This document shows, in pieces, positions 23,826-35,235 of a stretch of 64,000 nt of DNA. Numbering within the stretch: the first letter of the stretch is position 1; the number at the start of each line of letters is the position of its first letter. The position numbers and the translations under genes are program-made. The notes under the pieces were generated by a model. That model was not told where the DNA came from and made no database searches. It worked only from the letters and a program-made list of their open reading frames with translations. This DNA is from Atriophallophorus winterbourni (Eukaryota; Platyhelminthes; Trematoda; Plagiorchiida; Microphallidae). The DNA is taken from positions 62,001-126,000 of the forward strand of contig JACCGJ010011118.1 in NCBI GenBank assembly GCA_013407085.1, read 5' to 3'.

Positions 23826-24082
23826 CAGTCTGGAGAACAGTTCATAAACGCTTAATTGCGATCGGTCAAACGGTGGACGGTAGCCCAAGTCATTAAGGCG
23901 TGGGACTACAATGGTGATGGTCCGGGGTTCGAATCCCGCCCCCGAAGCGGTGGATATGCACTGCTGATGAGCTCAAATAAGAGCGAAACTCGAGTCCAGT
24001 GCTTCCATTATGGACCGTCGTGATCAACTTTGTGAATAGTTCGATGGGCTTGTCCCGGATGAGTAGTTACAAATATAACCAA
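23826..24082 (+). mobile_element. tRNA-headed SINE with hammerhead (SM-alpha-like), copy 2
   Basis: This second copy lies in direct orientation 175 bp downstream of copy 1 and has the same length. The B box is at 23926-23936. The two copies differ at only scattered positions, so they are young relative to most elements here. The head resembles a serine- or leucine-type tRNA, judged by the AAGTCATTAAGGCG block. Confidence 0.85.
23958..24002 (+). ncRNA. Hammerhead ribozyme, SINE copy 2
   Basis: Stem I GCACUG/CAGUGC (six pairs), CUGAUGA, stem II GCUC/GAGC with AAAUAA loop, GAAA, then the perfect palindrome ACUCGAGU overlapping the GUC cleavage triplet at 23994-23996. The palindrome allows either a tiny intramolecular stem III or an eight-pair intermolecular one. 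All conserved residues are present; this is among the best candidates for activity in the window. Confidence 0.9.
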
Positions 24083-24290
24083 CCCAACAATAGCGCTAGA
24101 GAGCAGTTAATGTTTCCTAATAAAAGCGATCGTGAAACAGCGGTAATAAATATTCCATATCATGCGATTTCACGGTATTTAACTCAGAAATCAGAAAATT
24201 TTATGGTAGAAAAAGCATTAAACTTAACGATAACCATGGGAGGACAAGGTATACGGAATATATGAAAAAAGATATAAAATATTTCAAAAA

Positions 24291-24842
24291 TCAATAGGGA
24301 CACTCGCATACCGCATGGTTCGTCATAAACTCATCGAGTTTGGAAGCGAAAACATCAACAGATTCTGATCGTGTGATTTCTTCAGTCAAGTTCCAAGTGA
24401 AACAAATTCTTACTGAGAAAAAATTACGACGTATATCCAATCGAGAATGCGGAATGCTTAAAGCCTTTGAATGTGTTCGTGTTCGAGTAAGGTCATTGGG
24501 TTTTAGCAAGTGTTTAAGGGGATGGTTTACAGAATGCAGGATTCTGAATGTCAACATAAGGTCACTATGTATCCGCCGTTGGGTAAAATCATGTAGGTTC
24601 AGTTTTAACATTCGCTCTGTGAAAGGCAAATTTCCGTACCGGGAGACCAACTTTGTAGCACGATGATAAATCCTGTCGAGTAGTTCGATATCCTTCCTCA
24701 GCCATGTTGCCCAGGCTTGGATGGAATATTCCATAACAGGACGTATATACGTGTTAATTACCAGGGGTAATGTTTCGGGCGTAAAAATCCGGAATATTCT
24801 TTTAAGAAGACTCAAGATACGGCAAGCTTTATTGTGCACCAT
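24291..24842 (-). pseudogene. CR1 ORF2 C-terminal domain
   Basis: The frame contains L-L-K-R-I-F-R-I-F, M-E-Y-S-I-Q-A-W, L-D-R-I-Y-H-R-A-T-K-L and the conserved W-N segment. It continues the RT at 25031 after a broken junction. This thumb-like domain is usual in CR1 ORF2. Confidence 0.75.
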
Positions 24843-25030
24843 CTAGCAATGATGTCCAGGCTTAAGGTTAAACGAAACCCAGATACCAAGATCTTTTTCT
24901 GCTGTGGTCCAGACGAGATCTTGCGTGCCAAGCTGATACGTGTGGTGCAGAGATTTTCCAAACTGCAGAATTTTACATTTCGCAGGGTTAAATGGTAACT
25001 CATTTAACTGGGACCAACGAAATAAGATGC

Positions 25031-25786
25031 TTAGATCCCGTTGTAATGCCACACAGTCATTAACAGACCTGACACGTTTCCATATTTAAATATAACATCG
25101 GCAAATAGTATCAAGTTACATCCAATATCCTCTACTATATCGTTCACATACACCGAGAATAGAAGAGGTCCAAGCACCGAGCCTTGCGGAACTCCACTCG
25201 TGACGTCTATTTTTCTAGATAAGGTGCTGCCAACGCGAACTTGGACGTGTCTATCAGTAAGATAGTCCCTTATCCAATTTAGCAAATTTCCCGTTATTCC
25301 ATAAGATTCGAGCTTTTTTATTAAGATGTCATGGTTGACTCTATCGAAAGCTTTGGAAATATCGATGTAGCAAGCATGTACAGCCTTACCTTCGTCTAGT
25401 GCCTTGGTCCAATCCTCGAACGTTGTAAGAAGGTTAGATAAACAGTAACGATCTCTTCGAAAACCATGTTGTGCTGCAGTCAAAATCTTTTGGTTTTCAG
25501 AATGTTCACTTATGCGCGCAGTCACAATGCGTTCCATTAATTTAGAGATCACCGGAAGTGACGTTACCGGTCTATAGTTTGAGGTGTCTGAACGGCTACC
25601 GCCTTTATAAATAGGAGTTACCATCCCTGCTTTCCATTGCCGTGGTATTTTTCCTTCATTTAAGCTGAGATTGAATATGCGAGTGAGAGGAGCAGTCAAA
25701 GCAACGCGACAGCTGCGAAGTATGGCGGGGGTAATTTTGTCTGCGCCTGGGGACTTCTTTTCATTTAGTTGCAAAGTTCCCGGCAA
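25031..25786 (-). pseudogene. CR1 ORF2 reverse transcriptase, catalytic motif damaged
   Basis: The palm and fingers are clear: K-S-P-G-A-D-K-I, Y-K-G-G, N-Y-R-P-V-T-S-L, Q-H-G-F-R, I-D-I-S-K-A-F-D and S-G-V-P-Q-G-S-V-L-G-P-L-L-F. The catalytic F-A-D-D reads F-A-D-V followed by out-of-frame residues, so a deletion destroyed the active site and the frame. Target-primed reverse transcription by this copy is not possible. Confidence 0.85.
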
Positions 25787-26040
25787 ACCATGTATTCGTT
25801 GATAGTCATTTCACTTATTAATTCAGAATGTGGTGAATTTGGTTAAACTTTATATGGTATACAACGCTTGGGATTGAAGACAAATGAGTAAAACGTTGCT
25901 AAAGCATCTGCGGTATCTTGGACAGTGTGGGTCGAACCATTAGTTGTTAGTACAGATAATACACGTGGTTTGATCTTTGATCGTTCATTGACTATCTTGT
26001 AGAGAAGCTTAGGATTCTTTTTCATTCTCTTAAGCAAGTT

Positions 26041-27096
26041 TCATTGGAATTGCATGCGATCTTCTCTTACAACAGTCGTGACTTGATTCCGTATCTTACA
26101 GAATCGCTTCCAAGTTGCTTCCGTACCAAACTTCTTATGAGTTACCCAAGACTCTCGCTTAACAGCTAACCATTTCTTAGTTCTACTCCGAATAACAAAC
26201 TGGTTGTTGTAGCTGCATTTGTGTGGTACAAAAATCGAGTTTTCGTAAATCTTCGAATTGAGATAATTTAGAAACGAATTGTAATATGAGCCAGGATCCA
26301 TTGAATCAAACTCATGAGTGTGTGCATCCCGGAGACTGATATTTAAGGATTCAAATTGTATTTTCCTTATGACTTTCGTCTGTTCGCTCGATCGTTCCGC
26401 ACTACATACATAATCAAACAAAAGCACCACATGATCACTCTTTCCCAGTGGTGCCAGGTATTGTATATCCTCTACCGCGGTTGCCTCAGGCGTTAAGACA
26501 AGGTCAAGGGTTGAAGGTTGGTCAAGACCCCGCCAGCGAGTTGGCTGGTTAACGTGATTGTGCAGTGAAGCAATTTCTATAACCTCCTTGAATTTATGTT
26601 CAATCGAATGCAGGGAGTGCTCACCTCTTGAAAACAGATGCGGGAGATTAAAATCGCCAATGATCAGCAATTGCGTAGTCTGGCATCTTGTGATGTGTTG
26701 CAAGGATTCGATTAGCTTATCATTGAATGAGCTTTCGGATGATGGCGAGCGGTAAATGATGCCGATCGTACATTCATCTCCATTGACTAGTTTTACTGAA
26801 CACCACATCGTATCAGGAAGGCTGAGGTCAGGATGATCGATGACGTTACACTGCGCTAAACGTTCGTGATAGTAGACTGCAACTCCACCACCGGATCTTC
26901 GATCACGATCGCGACGAAGTAGTGACATTTTCGGAATCAAAAGCTCAGCATCAGTCATGCAGGGCTGGAACCAAGTCTCTGTAACTGCAACCAAATCGGG
27001 TGAAAGTCTATCACAAAGCTCACATAGTTCAGCTAATTTGTTAGTTAAACACTGAGCATTTGTATATATGCACTTGATCGTATTTATCTTACACAA
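26041..27096 (-). pseudogene. CR1 ORF2 endonuclease domain
   Basis: This is an AP-endonuclease-like domain with N-A-Q-C-L, V-A-V-T-E-T-W, a G-G-G-V-A-V-Y-Y block, I-G-D-F-N and a K-S-D-H near the end. These are the usual catalytic motifs and they are intact. It is separated from the RT by stops near 25840-26040. The fragment is 351 codons long. Confidence 0.85.
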
Positions 27097-27116
27097 TGTC
27101 GGATCGTGTACTGTAG

Positions 27117-28450
27117 CTATTGGTCCGACTCGCGATGAGCCGGACCCTTTTCGTTTTTTGGGGTAACATTTTGACTGTCAGTACAAAGATTGCAATCAGG
27201 CTGTGGTTGCGATGGTTCTCTGGGTTTCAGTGAGGGAACACGCTTGGGCACGCTTAATCTCACGTCTGGTGGAAGTTTTGAGCGGTTAGATTTCCAGTCG
27301 GTGTTCATAGCGATAGCCATTTCAGTCGTTAGAAAAGTGATTTTCAGAGGACTGGGCCCATTGCCTTTGTAGTTAGAGGATCTAGGTATTCTAAAAGTGT
27401 CTACGACAATGGAATCACGAGATCCAATAGCATCGGCAATGTATAACCATTGCTTCAAATCATGTTGCTTTGATTCCGATGCTGATACTACATCAACATT
27501 TTCGGGGACACCGAGGAATATTAAACTACGTGAAGTAGAGTGGTCTGACAAGTGGATTGACCTTTCCTTTCCCACCAAGGTATGTCGGCTTGTACTCGGC
27601 AGGTCAAACCGGGACAAGCACCGAGTAGATACGCATTGAGGATGACTTCTTCCATTTCAGATTTATTTCGCAATGTCACCCTTAATAGGCGCGGCCGGTC
27701 TACGTGAGGGGAGTCTTTATGCCGGGTTAAGCGCGTCATCGATGTAGGTACCAAAGCTTTCAAGCCCATGTGTGTACAGAGCTTAGTCCATTCATTGAGC
27801 TCATGTGCTTTTCTTGCTGAAAAAAGTGAATCTGTCGATTCCGGGATATTTGTGCAGATTACACTGAGAGCGATATCTGTCTTAGTAGAATGAGCGGTAA
27901 CATTGCTTTTTTTGGGAGGCTCGGATCTAGCAACTAGACGACGAGGAGTCCTGGACAAAGTGTTCACAATTTTACCAGATGAGGACCTAGGTAAACAGGG
28001 TTCAGTAGGTCCATCTTTATTACCTTCGGATGAGCTATCACCACATTCAGTTAAGGGAGCAGTTATTGGTGTAATTTCCTTTTCCTTTTTGTCTTGAGCA
28101 ACATTTATTTCGGGTCGAATTGCGTTGGCAAGTGTATCTACCAAAAGCGGTTTAAATGTTTCCTCAAGTTTTCTATAATAATTTTCCAAAATCTCTATTC
28201 GAGATTCCAGCTTTGCCTCATGTGGAGGATTTGTAGTCGTATCGCTAGGCTGTTTACTTCGACATGCACAACATACGTAGCAAACACCGGGTATATCAAC
28301 ATTGTTAATAAAAGATATCACTTCTTTCATTAAGGCTTTATCACATTTAGTATGTATTTAACCCAAACAGCCACAACATTTAACTACGTTGGATTTGGCG
28401 CTTACCCCTTTGTTACACATTTGACACGCATCACGTGCTGCCTTCTTTAT
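27117..28450 (-). pseudogene. CR1 ORF1 with PHD-like zinc finger, frameshifted
   Basis: The N-terminus has cysteine pairs and an I-H-T-K-C site typical of a PHD-type finger, but a TAA at 28358-28360 breaks it. The frame then runs to 27521, and a frameshift near 27600 moves it to a second frame ending at 27117, which holds G-V-P-E-N and V-D-T-F-R-I-P blocks found in CR1 ORF1. ORF1 proteins of this clade bind the element RNA. The relation between the two frames is inferred from continuity. Confidence 0.75.
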
Positions 28451-28639
28451 TTGGGTCATCGAGGTCATCCTTCGCGTCATTATTACAATCCAACAAGGGT
28501 TGTTAAGTTCAATGCCTTGAAGATGAACGATCGATATTCATATTCAGTCGGATTAGAACGCTTACAGTTAATTTAACTTATGTAACGAAAGATTCTCATA
28601 GCCACCGTTGGTTTCATAAAGCTTGGGCATCAGAAGTGA

Positions 28640-29300
28640 GGGTTACCTAAACAAGTTTAGGTAACCAGTTTTACAGTCACGTCGATTAAGATTAAAGAAT
28701 TTATGGCACAAAAAGCACATAGCTTCACAATTACCATAGCATAGTAAGTATTCGTTCATGAAAAAGGAATAAAAATAATCATATAATGTCACGTATAGTC
28801 CAGTTGAACACTTACCACGAGCCAATACCGTATCGTCAGATCGTTATGCAACAAATGCGTGTCCAAATTTCGAACAAAAATCTCGACGATTGGAGTGATA
28901 ACAATAGTTTCGGGAAGGGCATTTCAAAGGAAACAGACACGTACAGAATAAAAATATCGGCGGCGGCTAATACGGGAATTTGTAGTGTCGCTGAGTGTAT
29001 ACTGTGAATCATGGTATTTGACTAAATGTTTTAAAGGATGATGTGGGGTATGTAGTATTTTGTATTTCTTTTGTAGGGGGTGGGGAGACTCAGTTTTTGT
29101 AATCATTCCTCGTACGTTAGTTTCCGCAAACCACTTAAGAGTTTCATTGCACGATGGTATATTTTATCAAGCAATTGTACATCCTTTTTAATCAGGGAGT
29201 CCAAGCTTGCGATGAATGCTTTATTGTTGGAATTAATCGGGTTTCCATGATCGACCTTAAACTGGTTTAAAGCATAGTTCAATGCCATGATAAATGAGAC
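28640..29300 (-). mobile_element. CR1-type 3' fragment (family D)
   Basis: The minus strand reads a L-D-K-I-Y-H-R-A-M-K-L-L block, L-H-T-P-H-H-P-L-K-H-L-V and a degraded tail. It is distinct from families A and B and is interrupted by stops. Confidence 0.6.
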
Positions 29301-30540
29301 AAGTTACCCAATGAATTATAGCATAATCAAGTACTATTGGCAGGTGATTGCTGTGAAGGGTTATTCCAAATAGATGACGACAAGTTACTGTGCAAATGTT
29401 GTTGATGTCGGCCTCCTTCGACCGATGTCGACCATGGATGTATATCACAATCGCATGATGGTTTCATGTTCCACAGCTTATGAAATGACGAAACAGTCAG
29501 ATTGGGATGGGAACAATCTCTCCCGCAGCGCACGCAGCGATAGACAGTACTAGGTCGATCGGCGTGATCTACGTTCAGTAGTCAAGAGCTGTATCTCCTC
29601 CGCCCCAGCTTGCAGACGACGCTTAAACAATGCCTCCAAGAGCAAATTCTTCCCAACTCGCCAGGTCAATGCTAAGAGTTTTCATATCTCTTTTGCAAAC
29701 GTCTTTGTACGGCAAATACGGTCTGCCCAATGGTCGACTTCTGAGTTCAACTCACTATAGAGTAGATGCTTCGGAATACGACCATATTCCATTCTGTAGA
29801 CGTGGCCAAGCCACCGTAGGCGGCGCTGTCTTAATAGGGTAAACATGCTCTGTAGACCAGCTTTTAAAAGCACTTTAGCATTAGTCACTCTGTTCATACA
29901 AGATATGTTCAATATACGACGGATTCCTCGTAGATGGAAAGCATTCAGCTTCCGTTCGTGTCTTGTGTGGATTATCCAGGTTTCAATGGCCTATAGTGAA
30001 GCATTTAGCACGCACGAGCTGTTTATCATCATCATTGTCTTTACAGTCAATATGCGGTTGCCCCATTCACTAGTTTAATCGGGACAAAATGACAGCTACA
30101 CTGTCACAATCTATCAATCTCCGTATCTAGCGAGTGTTTATCCACAATGTTTTAGCCAAGATATCTGAAAAGATGTACTGGTTTAAGCTGACACTTTCCA
30201 AAAGTGATGATAGGAGGCGATACAATCCCTTGGCTAATGAGTTTGCTATTGTTCATGCTGATTGTTAGCACAAAGTCTCTGCATGCCGACGAAAAACAGT
30301 CCATTAGCGACTGGAGATGTTCTTGGGAATGAGCAATAATGGCTGCATCTTCGGCAAACAGCAGGTCACGGATTAGCACATCACGTACCTTGGTTTGTGC
30401 TCTTAACCACTTCAGGTTGAAAAGCTTGTCTTCAATTTGCGTGCGTAGGTAAATGCTTTCTGTTCTCGTCCTAAAAGCGTGCTTCATAAGCGGAGCAAAG
30501 AAAATACCGAAAAGCGTTGGAGCAAGAACACAACGTTCTT
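29300..30540 (-). mobile_element. RTE-type retrotransposon 3' fragment
   Basis: The minus strand encodes an RT thumb block with D-L-L-F-A-E-D-A-A (a changed A-D-D motif), then L-R-W-L-G-H-V-Y-R-M, and a terminal C-G-R-D-C zinc-finger relic. Stops and shifts interrupt it. Confidence 0.75.
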
Positions 30541-30876
30541 TGTCGCATCTGTCACTAATTGTATCAAAATTACCTTTAAAATGTACAATCTAACGAAGTG
30601 GCACAGTAGGTTCGTCAATATTCGTCAAGTTCTTATTTAGCAACCATAATGCTGGAAAGAAACAGGTACTTTAAAATAATTCATCGATGGGTGAATAGCG
30701 GTCAGTAATGTGCTCTGTTTGTTGCAAGTTATTCCTACGGCGGAGCTTTATCAATACTATTCTATTGGCCATCCATATTTGAAACAAGATGCTCAATTGT
30801 TTACAAGTAATCAGTCTGACAGTGTTGATGCAAATGTAGATGGAAATAACAGTTAAATACTTTAATTTTATTTCAG

Positions 30877-30902
30877 GACAATATCTACACGTGATTCAGC
30901 AG
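30877..30902 (+). other. Candidate 26-nt alternative CBL microexon
   Basis: The segment is preceded by a good pyrimidine tract and TTTCAG and followed by GTAAGT. It has no stop in the phase left by exon 10832-10922, but including it together with 33280-33301 shifts the UBA exon out of frame and gives a stop at codon four of that exon. It could be an alternative or regulated exon, or a chance splice-site pair. Confidence 0.35.
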
Positions 30903-31184
30903 GTAAGTTAATAATTATACTAACGATTAAATCCAGACGACAAGTGCAACCCTCAAGTTCGAAAGCAATTAACGTTGACTGGAGGTATAGCATGTAGACA
31001 TTAATCCATGAATTTGCATATTTTTCGATGCCGCGATTTTTGAAATCATTGCTATTAAAATCGTAATAATGTAAAATGTGTATCCATAACTCACTCATCC
31101 AGGCTCATTAGAACTTGGTTATATCTCGAGAAAGTGATACAAATTCAACAGTTGACATCAGGTTCTGGAGAGGAATATTTTTAT

Positions 31185-31400
31185 AATTCCATGACAAACA
31201 TTTTATTATAAATAACATTACAATGTATTGCAGTGCTAACATCCCCATCCCTTACACTGGTAGGCGGTGTGCAAATAATAGGGATGTGAGCACCACAATG
31301 CATTGAACTTTTATAAGCGCCTCGAGCGCTTGACCAGGAATCACTTTGTGATTCTGTATTTGAACATCGGGATCTTTGTAAGAACCTTATACACAACGGC
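31185..31400 (-). repeat. Family C hammerhead retroposon relics, inverted pair
   Basis: Both the CACATCCCCATCCCTTACAC block and its partner GGGATGTGAGCACCACAA appear close together, in opposite senses, with a degraded core between them and the AATCACTTTGTGATTCTG block beyond. No intact hammerhead core remains. Confidence 0.55.
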
Positions 31401-31439
31401 ATACAAGTATAACTTGGAGTAGCATTAGAGTTTCACAAG

Positions 31440-31830
31440 AGCTTGGTTAAGTCCAATTTCGCTTTAAACACCGCCAGGCAAGGCTGAGTCCACTGCATTT
31501 TGTGGTAGCGAATTCCAAAGAAATATAGCACGTATGGCAACAAAATTTCGCGACGATCAATAAGTAAACTCGAGACGTAAAGGGATAAAGTATGTCCACG
31601 TGTCACTTACACACATCAAGTGTTTTAGTGTATGTCCTTCGGTAGACACAATTCTATAGGTCAGAAAAATATCGCGTCGTATCCTCCTTTTGGTAAAGTC
31701 ACATACACCCAGACTCGCAATATTTAGGTGTACGGAACATTGCCAAGACCCATCACTGACTTTGTTGCTCTGTGATTGTATCAAAGAGAGTAATATCTTT
31801 TCGCTTGGGAAACGCATAATTCAATGAAAT
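31440..31830 (-). mobile_element. CR1-type 3' fragment
   Basis: The minus strand has D-F-T-K-R-R-I-R-R-D-I-F-L-T-Y-R-I-V and a following H-T-L-K-H-L-M block, typical of the CR1 C-terminal domain. The fragment's end matches 1650-1800. Confidence 0.55.
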
Positions 31831-31899
31831 TCGTCTAATTTCGTTTTAAATTCATACAAGTCAGTTGAGTGAGCAACGATAAAAGGTAAATCGTTCCAA

Positions 31900-32140
31900 G
31901 TTTTATATGGAACTCTTGCCCCCACATATCGTTTGCGCCTCAAGCCTGAACTTGTTCAAGGCAGAACTTGACAAGTATATGTTGACTAAATCCAACCTCG
32001 CACCTGAATGCACGTGCGGACTATCCATATTGCTATAACATTTGTGTTGTTTTTATGCATTCCCTATATTTTTAATCTGTGGTTACTGTAAAGTATTTAC
32101 TTTTTGGACCATTAAAACTTTTAAAAGTAAAACAGACAGA
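31900..32140 (+). mobile_element. CR1 family B 3' end
   Basis: It is the inverted counterpart of 17975-18180, sharing the L-D-K-Y-M-L-T ending and the 3' UTR. Confidence 0.65.
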
Positions 32141-32159
32141 ACGAATACAAATACCTTCT

Positions 32160-32640
32160 ACAGTTCAAGCGGGAATGGGGTACCACCAGCACATATTCAT
32201 GGGTTCGATAATTTCTCGTATCCTGTAAGGGATGGTTCGGGGTATGGAATGATTCGTAAAGCAACATAAGGTCTCTTCTGATTCGTCGATAGGGAAAGTC
32301 GAACAGATTCAGTTGAGTTATCCGTTCTTTATAAGGCTTGTTTCGGATGCTGAGAACTAGTTTTGTTCAGCGGTGATAGATTCCTTGCGAAAGTCTTGGG
32401 CGAAAATTTCCCAAATAGCCGTTTGAGTAGATTGAGGACACGTGTTGTTTATTTAAAGTCACTGTTAGTTTGAAGTGAGGTTTTTAAACTGGAGCATATC
32501 CAGACAACCAAATTTTTTTCTTCACTGCAATTTTCAAGGACATGTGAACCTACTTGGTATGTGAACTCTACTTGATTCCCCACAGTCATGATCGTGCATT
32601 TGTTGAAGTTAAAAGGCAGTTTGTTCTTCAACGACACGCT
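32160..32640 (-). mobile_element. CR1-type fragment
   Basis: The minus strand reads L-P-F-N-F-N-K-C and T-Y-Q-V-G, matching the RT-thumb region of CR1 elements (compare the L-P-F-N-P-A-K-C block of family A). It is degraded. Confidence 0.5.
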
Positions 32641-33279
32641 GTGAAGTGTATCAATATCTTTTGTATTAGCAAACTCACAATCTCAGGCCTTTTTGATCAA
32701 AAAGGTGTGTTTCATTTTCCAAATCCACAGTGGCACTAGTCACTCTTTAAGAAGCACCATTAGTACAACTCACTCCTGATTGACTCTCGGGCCAAAACGG
32801 GGAAATGCACACGAAGACAATGGCGTAATTCCTAACTTTGTGGCTAAAATTAATTTCTGGCATCATTAAGACGTGCCTAGTTCTCTAGACGCGAATCTCC
32901 AAGCAGCTTCACTCGTGTGAAATGTCAGTTTCTAGCGTGTGCATCTTGCCATCTCCAAGCATTTTGAATGACGCGTTATCACACCCGCGATGATTTTCAT
33001 CCACGGGCTAGGTTTGTTAAAACTTGCCTTTTACAAACATTTCAACAGAGTGAGAAAACTACCGTGGATGTCTGCGTTAAAGTTTGACAACTTGCAAATT
33101 CGCAGTACTGATGTACGGCAATCAATCGATCAACCACGGATCGATCTTAACTAGGTGACCACAGCAAACAAACAAGCTTAAGGTTTTAATCATTTCCAAA
33201 TATTAAATAATACATCAGTATTTGTATGCTCAACTGAGTTTGTGTAATCATAAACGTTTTACTTTCTCTTTTCGATTAG

Positions 33280-33301
33280 TATCATCTAATATGGGAAGCA
33301 G
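33280..33301 (+). CDS. CBL: CBL 22-nt microexon
   Basis: A strong pyrimidine tract ends at AG 33278-33279 and a GTGAGT donor starts at 33302. Starting in the phase left by exon 10832-10922, it reads I-S-S-N-M-G-S and ends two bases into a serine codon that the UBA exon completes. The phase therefore fits both neighbours exactly, which a chance pair would do about one time in nine. It encodes a short linker between RING and UBA. Confidence 0.65.
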
Positions 33302-33972
33302 GTGAGTACAGCTACATGATAGTTTATATTTTTACTCCAACCGATATATACGTTACGTCACATCTTAAGAACGGTTTCGCGCTATTGGCACCCATTAGAT
33401 TGGAGCTATACGATCCGATTCCATTGAAGTATCTGACGTCGAGGGCATTTCAGGTGCGATTCGAAACACTTAAAACAACTACGGAATGTCAAACTGGGTT
33501 GACACAAGGAATGGAAAAGGAAGAGAATGATAGGGGAGTGTCGAAAAATGCAATAGTTGTTTGCAACGTATGAGGTGTTTCGAATTTAAAACCTACCAGT
33601 CCCGTTTGGAATCACGAGCAACTTAATTCCTCACTACATTCGTGTAGAACGCCAAAAGATGTAAGAAATTAAACCGTAGATAAAAGCATCCAATACAGTG
33701 GTACTACAAAAACGCTATCGTCTCGGTTTTCCGACAGTGACCCTAACTATAAATATGAAGTCTGCTACAGTATTGGGGTTTCAGGATATTTCCGGTAGCA
33801 ATCAATTTGGGGTGTTAAGCCTACAGACCTATCATTGTGCAGTCATGCTATGCTTTTCTCGTTCGCAAGGCTGTAGAATTGAAACATGAAATTGAGACGT
33901 ATCCTTTCGTCGCCAGTTCACTTGTTCTGACGTAGCAATGAGTAAGCACTTCATGACGCGTAATTCTTGATT

Positions 33973-33976
<4 letters not shown>

Positions 33977-34006
<30 letters not shown>
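33977..34006. repeat. (AT)n microsatellite
   Basis: An uninterrupted AT dinucleotide run lies at the end of the family R copy that follows. Confidence 0.9.
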
Positions 34007-34009
<3 letters not shown>

Positions 34010-34245
34010 GGATGTGCTACAGTGCAGTACTTTGTGCTGTGCGGATAACACTGTGCTATATTGATTGGCCAGAGGTAGTGAGCTGCATGCTGAAACAGGC
34101 TGGAGTCTCACTACCATTTCCTCTTCTTTTTTCTTCCTCATATCTGTCTAGTCCTGGGCAACCTGGCAGTAACTTAGCCTACGTGCAGTCTCTGACGTGC
34201 GGCACTTTGCCTGGATCAGGCTTGTGCTTTCACATCATGTATATA
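34005..34245 (-). repeat. Family R repeat
   Basis: This nearly complete copy in reverse orientation runs from the GCACGGATGTGC block to GCCTGGATCAGGCTTGTG, flanked by AT runs on both sides. Confidence 0.7.
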
Positions 34246-34779
34246 TATATCGCATTTGCATTTTACAGAGAACAGCTGAAGGTTCAAACACAACTTCAGA
34301 CGGCTTGTCGGAGATAAAAAGTAACTGATCTGCAACAAATTACTAACAACCCAAGCGTTGATAGGAATCGTCGAGTACCATGATTAGATCACGTGTATTG
34401 TGCATTTACTTCAGAGTAAATTCCCGACAGACGTATATAGAATACTAAATGAGGAATCGTTTGCTGCCTAGCGAGGTGGGTCACAAGCCATTTAGTGTAG
34501 CGCGAAGTGAATAATAGACACATCAATAGAAGGTTTAAGGTAAAAATACCGTTTATTAACGCTACCAGCATACATTTACTGTGAATTGACTCAACGTTCT
34601 ATATGGATAACCTACTTGGAGCAATGAGGAAATCGACACTCGATGCCAAGAAGGAAAGAAGCTGCCTAGCCATTAGGGACTATTAAATTAAAGCATGAAA
34701 TCACGGTCGGTGGCATTACGTGACTAAATGTATTACTACAAACTGGACCAGATGCAAACAGCGTTAAGCATCATTTCAT

Positions 34780-35030
34780 GTGGCTCATACACACACGGTT
34801 GCACGGATGTACAATCCGTTGACCAAGGACTTGGTCTTACTCATGCTGATTGTATGCCCAAGTCTTTGCATGCCGACGAAAAACAGTAGATTAGCGAGTT
34901 CGAAAGAGGTTTCGCTGATGATGTCATCTAGTTTGATGACGAAACGTCCGCAATCAACCATACCAGCTCGGAGAACAACTATGAACTACAATCCGGTACC
35001 TGAACTACAAGTTTTCAAAACTATTTCAAA
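34780..35030 (+). repeat. Mosaic of RTE fragment and hammerhead segment
   Basis: 34830-34890 matches the RT region of the RTE fragment at 30235-30300 (the CATGCTGATTGT and CATGCCGACGAAAAACAG blocks). At about 34890 it switches to an unrelated segment containing a hammerhead motif. Confidence 0.55.
34906..34959 (+). ncRNA. Hammerhead ribozyme motif (family D)
   Basis: CUGAUGA at 34915-34921 is followed by a perfect six-pair stem II (GUCAUC, loop UAGUUU, GAUGAC), GAAAC and a GUC cleavage triplet ending at 34948. Stem I strands (GGUUUCG and CGCAAUC) pair at six of seven positions. Stem III is the palindrome ACGU, again pointing to dimeric action. It is sense to CBL. Confidence 0.85.
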
Positions 35031-35031
35031 C

Positions 35032-35200
35032 TAAATTGATTGGCCACCGGTAGTGAGCTGCATGCTGAAACACGTTGCAGTCTCACTATCATTTCAATTT
35101 CTACTTTTACCGATCTGTCTAGGCCTGGGCAACCTGGCTATATCGTAGCCCATGTGCAGTCTATGACTGTACACCACTTTGTCTGGATCATACATGCCTA
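35032..35200 (-). repeat. Family R repeat, partial
   Basis: The blocks from TTGATTGGCCACCGGTAGTG to TGTCTGGATCATAC follow the order of 34005-34245. Confidence 0.65.
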
Positions 35201-35235
35201 TGTGGTGTATGCCCAAAAACCTCGATCTTGAAGCA

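Larger units (their letters stand above)
24182..28460 (-). mobile_element. Near full-length CR1-clade non-LTR retrotransposon (family A)
   Basis: It carries ORF1 with a PHD-like zinc finger, ORF2 with apurinic endonuclease and RT, and a 3' end with TTCTGAG-type tail. It lies antisense to CBL. Several stops and frameshifts show that it is inactive. Truncated relatives at 14165 and 14835 share its 3' end. Confidence 0.85.
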
